In this document: piece after piece, positions 5,821 to 7,415 of the stretch
Numbering within the stretch: position 1 is the first letter of the stretch
How the letters are laid out: each line of letters opens with the position of its first letter
Assembly (NCBI GenBank): GCA_003506735.1
Contig: DNYS01000107.1
Location: 24,337 to 31,751 of the forward strand
Direction of reading: 5' to 3'
Source: Nitrospinota bacterium
Lineage (GTDB): Bacteria; UBA8248
Length of the DNA: 7,415 nt
Notes under the pieces: generated by a model
What the model was told of the DNA's origin: nothing
Databases searched by the model: none
What the model saw: the letters and a program-made list of their open reading frames with translations, nothing else
Program-made: the position numbers and the translations under genes

Positions 5821-7415
5821 AAACGCCGTAAAGGCAAAGAGGGTCAGCGCGGTCACCGCAACCACGACCCAGAACCTGTCGAGGGCCAGAAGCGCGGGCT
5901 GGTACATGAACAAAAAGGGCACCACGAACCCCACGATGGCGAAGCGAAGGGCCATCATCGAGGTCTTGAAATACGGCGCCCCGGCGATCTTGGCGCCCAC
6001 CAGCGAAGCGATCGCCACGGGCGGCGTAATCGCCGAGAGGATGGCGAAATAGAAAATGAACATGTGGGCCGCCACCCGGTCGCCCTTGATGGCGATGAAG
6101 GCATTCGTCCATTCGGCGCCGTGGATGGCGATCATCTCCGGACGCACGAGCGCGATCACCGCCGGGCCGCCCAGGATGGCCAGCAGGACGTAGGCCGCCG
6201 TCGTCGGCATTCCCATTCCCAGGATGGCGCACGTCACGGCCGTTAGGAAAAGCCCGACGAAAAACCCATCCACCCCCAGCCACCAAGTACAGCCGCCGCC
6301 CGCGGCCGCGCCGATCAGACAGTAATCGACCGAGAGGGTTTCGATGAGATAGGCGAACTTGTTTCCAATCCCGGTGATCGAGAGGACCTGGACGACCAGC
6401 TCGATGCTCGCCAGGGTGACGCCGAATTCGGCCCCCTGGCGGCCGCCCACTTCGAGTGCGTGGCGCACACTTCCCAGCCAGCGGGCGTTGCCCTCGGCCG
6501 CGGCCACGTCCGGGCCGTCGCGCCCTTCGCGCCTCGCGCGGCGGATATAGAGGTAGGGGTTGCAGAACCCGGCAGCCACCTCGCGCGTCCGGAGCGGAGA
6601 GGCATCGCCGCTCTCGCGCGGCGGCGCGAGGCCCCAGATGATGCGCTGGACGAGAGACGCCAGGCCGAAAAAGATGATCACATGGTAGATGAACCCGAAG
6701 GGCCGGACCCACTCGGAAAATTCCGAGATGGCCGGAAAGAGCGCGTAAATTCCCCACTGCGCGGCGAACACGGCCCCGTAGATGATCACGAAGAGCCAGG
6801 GAACCACGGCGTAAGTCTCAAAGCCTCTCCCGCGCGCGGCCAACCAGAGCGCCAGCCCTCCCAGGGAGAGGGCCGCGCCCGCCGTACCCGCGCTCCAGCC
6901 CAGGAACGCCCAGATCAGCGCCGCGCACAGCGGAAAGATCGAAAGCCAGCCGCGCCGGCACTCACGCCAGAAGGCGGGCGCTCCCGGAACGAGGCGGAGC
7001 ATCGCCCCGCCCAAAGCGGCGCAGATCGCCGAGAAGGCGGCCCCCGATCGGGCAGCACCACGCCAAGAGGGGGAGGCGTCCAGCGCGAAAGGGCCTCCTG
7101 CCATGGCGTCCACAATCACCAAAAGGGCGTAGGCCACGCCGAGAAAAACGAAAAACGAGACCGGGACAAAAACGAAGACCGCGTCCGAGACCTCCCGCTC
7201 CCCCTCCCGGAGGGAGGCGAGAAACTCCGCCGCCGAGCGGTAGAACCAGATGCCCACCATGACGAAGACGGCCATCACCCCCGCGAAAGTCGGGGTCCTG
7301 CCCTCGAAGAGGAACCAGACCAGGAAGCCCAGCGGCACCAGGTAGATCCACCCGGAGCGAAGCTCATCGCGCCAGTCCGGGATCTCCTCGCGCGGCATGG
7401 GACGGATATCCAACG
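5632..7415 (-). CDS. TRAP transporter fused permease (DctQM-like), 5'-partial
   Basis: TRAP transporters import organic acids and similar solutes using ion gradients and a periplasmic binding protein. The reading frame is open to the window edge, and the first visible segment (MPREEIPDWRDELRSGWIYL) matches the middle of fused TRAP permeases, so the N-terminal half is off-window. The TTG at 7413 is not taken as a start. Visible landmarks, numbered from 7413: helices at ~22-38 and 41-58, a hydrophobic block at 76-104, ITGIGNKFA (347-354), the permease signature GMGMPTTAAYVLLAILGGPA (399-418), and HMFIFYFAILSAITPPVAIA (450-469). About 250 residues (~62-310), with several extra hydrophobic segments and a charged loop (262-315), lie between blocks that are normally close together, making it oversized. 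The C-terminus (532-580) is repeated in the next gene. It is the first visible gene of the run; its substrate-binding protein is not in the window. Confidence 0.85.
   Translation of the reverse strand, partial: LDIRPMPREEIPDWRDELRSGWIYLVPLGFLVWFLFEGRTPTFAGVMAVFVMVGIWFYRSAAEFLASLREGEREVSDAVFVFVPVSFFVFLGVAYALLVIVDAMAGGPFALDASPSWRGAARSGAAFSAICAALGGAMLRLVPGAPAFWRECRRGWLSIFPLCAALIWAFLGWSAGTAGAALSLGGLALWLAARGRGFETYAVVPWLFVIIYGAVFAAQWGIYALFPAISEFSEWVRPFGFIYHVIIFFGLASLVQRIIWGLAPPRESGDASPLRTREVAAGFCNPYLYIRRARREGRDGPDVAAAEGNARWLGSVRHALEVGGRQGAEFGVTLASIELVVQVLSITGIGNKFAYLIETLSVDYCLIGAAAGGGCTWWLGVDGFFVGLFLTAVTCAILGMGMPTTAAYVLLAILGGPAVIALVRPEMIAIHGAEWTNAFIAIKGDRVAAHMFIFYFAILSAITPPVAIASLVGAKIAGAPYFKTSMMALRFAIVGFVVPFLFMYQPALLALDRFWVVVAVTALTLFAFTAFSAATQGFFLRPLRFLERFLLFACTALTILFIITFHWVFLAGGLAAGTAGVAKQFGGRSLEGG

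Noticed and set aside
5636..6757. Upstream extension of the small membrane protein frame through the permease gene
   Set aside because: Upstream of 5635 this frame is an out-of-frame arginine/glycine-rich shadow of the TRAP permease; only the part from the ATG at 5635 is protein-like.
1..7415. tRNA, rRNA, CRISPR arrays or intact insertion sequence
   Set aside because: No cloverleaf-like segments, no regularly spaced direct repeats and no complete transposase with paired terminal repeats were found by reading both strands.

Overview
The window looks like a piece of chromosome from a GC-rich, Gram-negative-type bacterium, probably from an environmental or metagenomic assembly. The supports are strong G/C preference at third codon positions, a fused TRAP transporter permease, and a decayed transposase of a type I associate with Deltaproteobacteria, Nitrospirae and similar lineages. 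I cannot place it taxonomically with confidence. UGA and UAA/UAG all serve as ordinary stops, so a standard code is used. Every intact gene is on the minus strand, so transcription runs from high to low coordinates.

Layout in transcriptional order. (1) 7415-5632: C-terminal ~593 residues of a fused TRAP transporter permease whose N-terminal half lies beyond the right edge. (2) 5635-5441: a 64-residue membrane protein that overlaps the permease stop by ATGA and resembles the permease's own C-terminus. (3) A weak terminator-like hairpin at 5440-5418. (4) 5393-4155: an M24-family (Xaa-Pro peptidase/creatinase-like) hydrolase with all five metal ligands. (5) 4078-2408: an amidase-signature hydrolase with an intact Lys-Ser-Ser triad and an odd C-terminal tail. 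(6) 2670-1900: a mobile-element scar with two plus-strand gene remnants, one of them the two ends of an rve-type transposase with the catalytic core deleted. (7) 1673-417: a DRE-TIM (HMGL-like / homocitrate-isopropylmalate synthase-like) carbon-carbon bond enzyme. (8) 379-1: a carboxymuconolactone decarboxylase/AhpD-like protein, cut by the left edge.

The gene set reads as an uptake-and-breakdown module: a TRAP permease for an organic anion, two C-N bond hydrolases (M24 and amidase), then a lyase/synthase-type enzyme and a CMD-family protein. The common substrate is inference. The debris at 1900-2670 means the two halves may not be one operon.

The most interesting signal is in the CMD/AhpD-like gene. 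The second cysteine of its CxxC redox motif is replaced by an in-frame TGA (134-132). Clear family sequence continues after it, and a hairpin of the right size and spacing for a bacterial SECIS follows. This makes it a candidate selenoprotein (C-D-F-U), although a separate one-base frameshift upstream keeps decay or sequence error in play.
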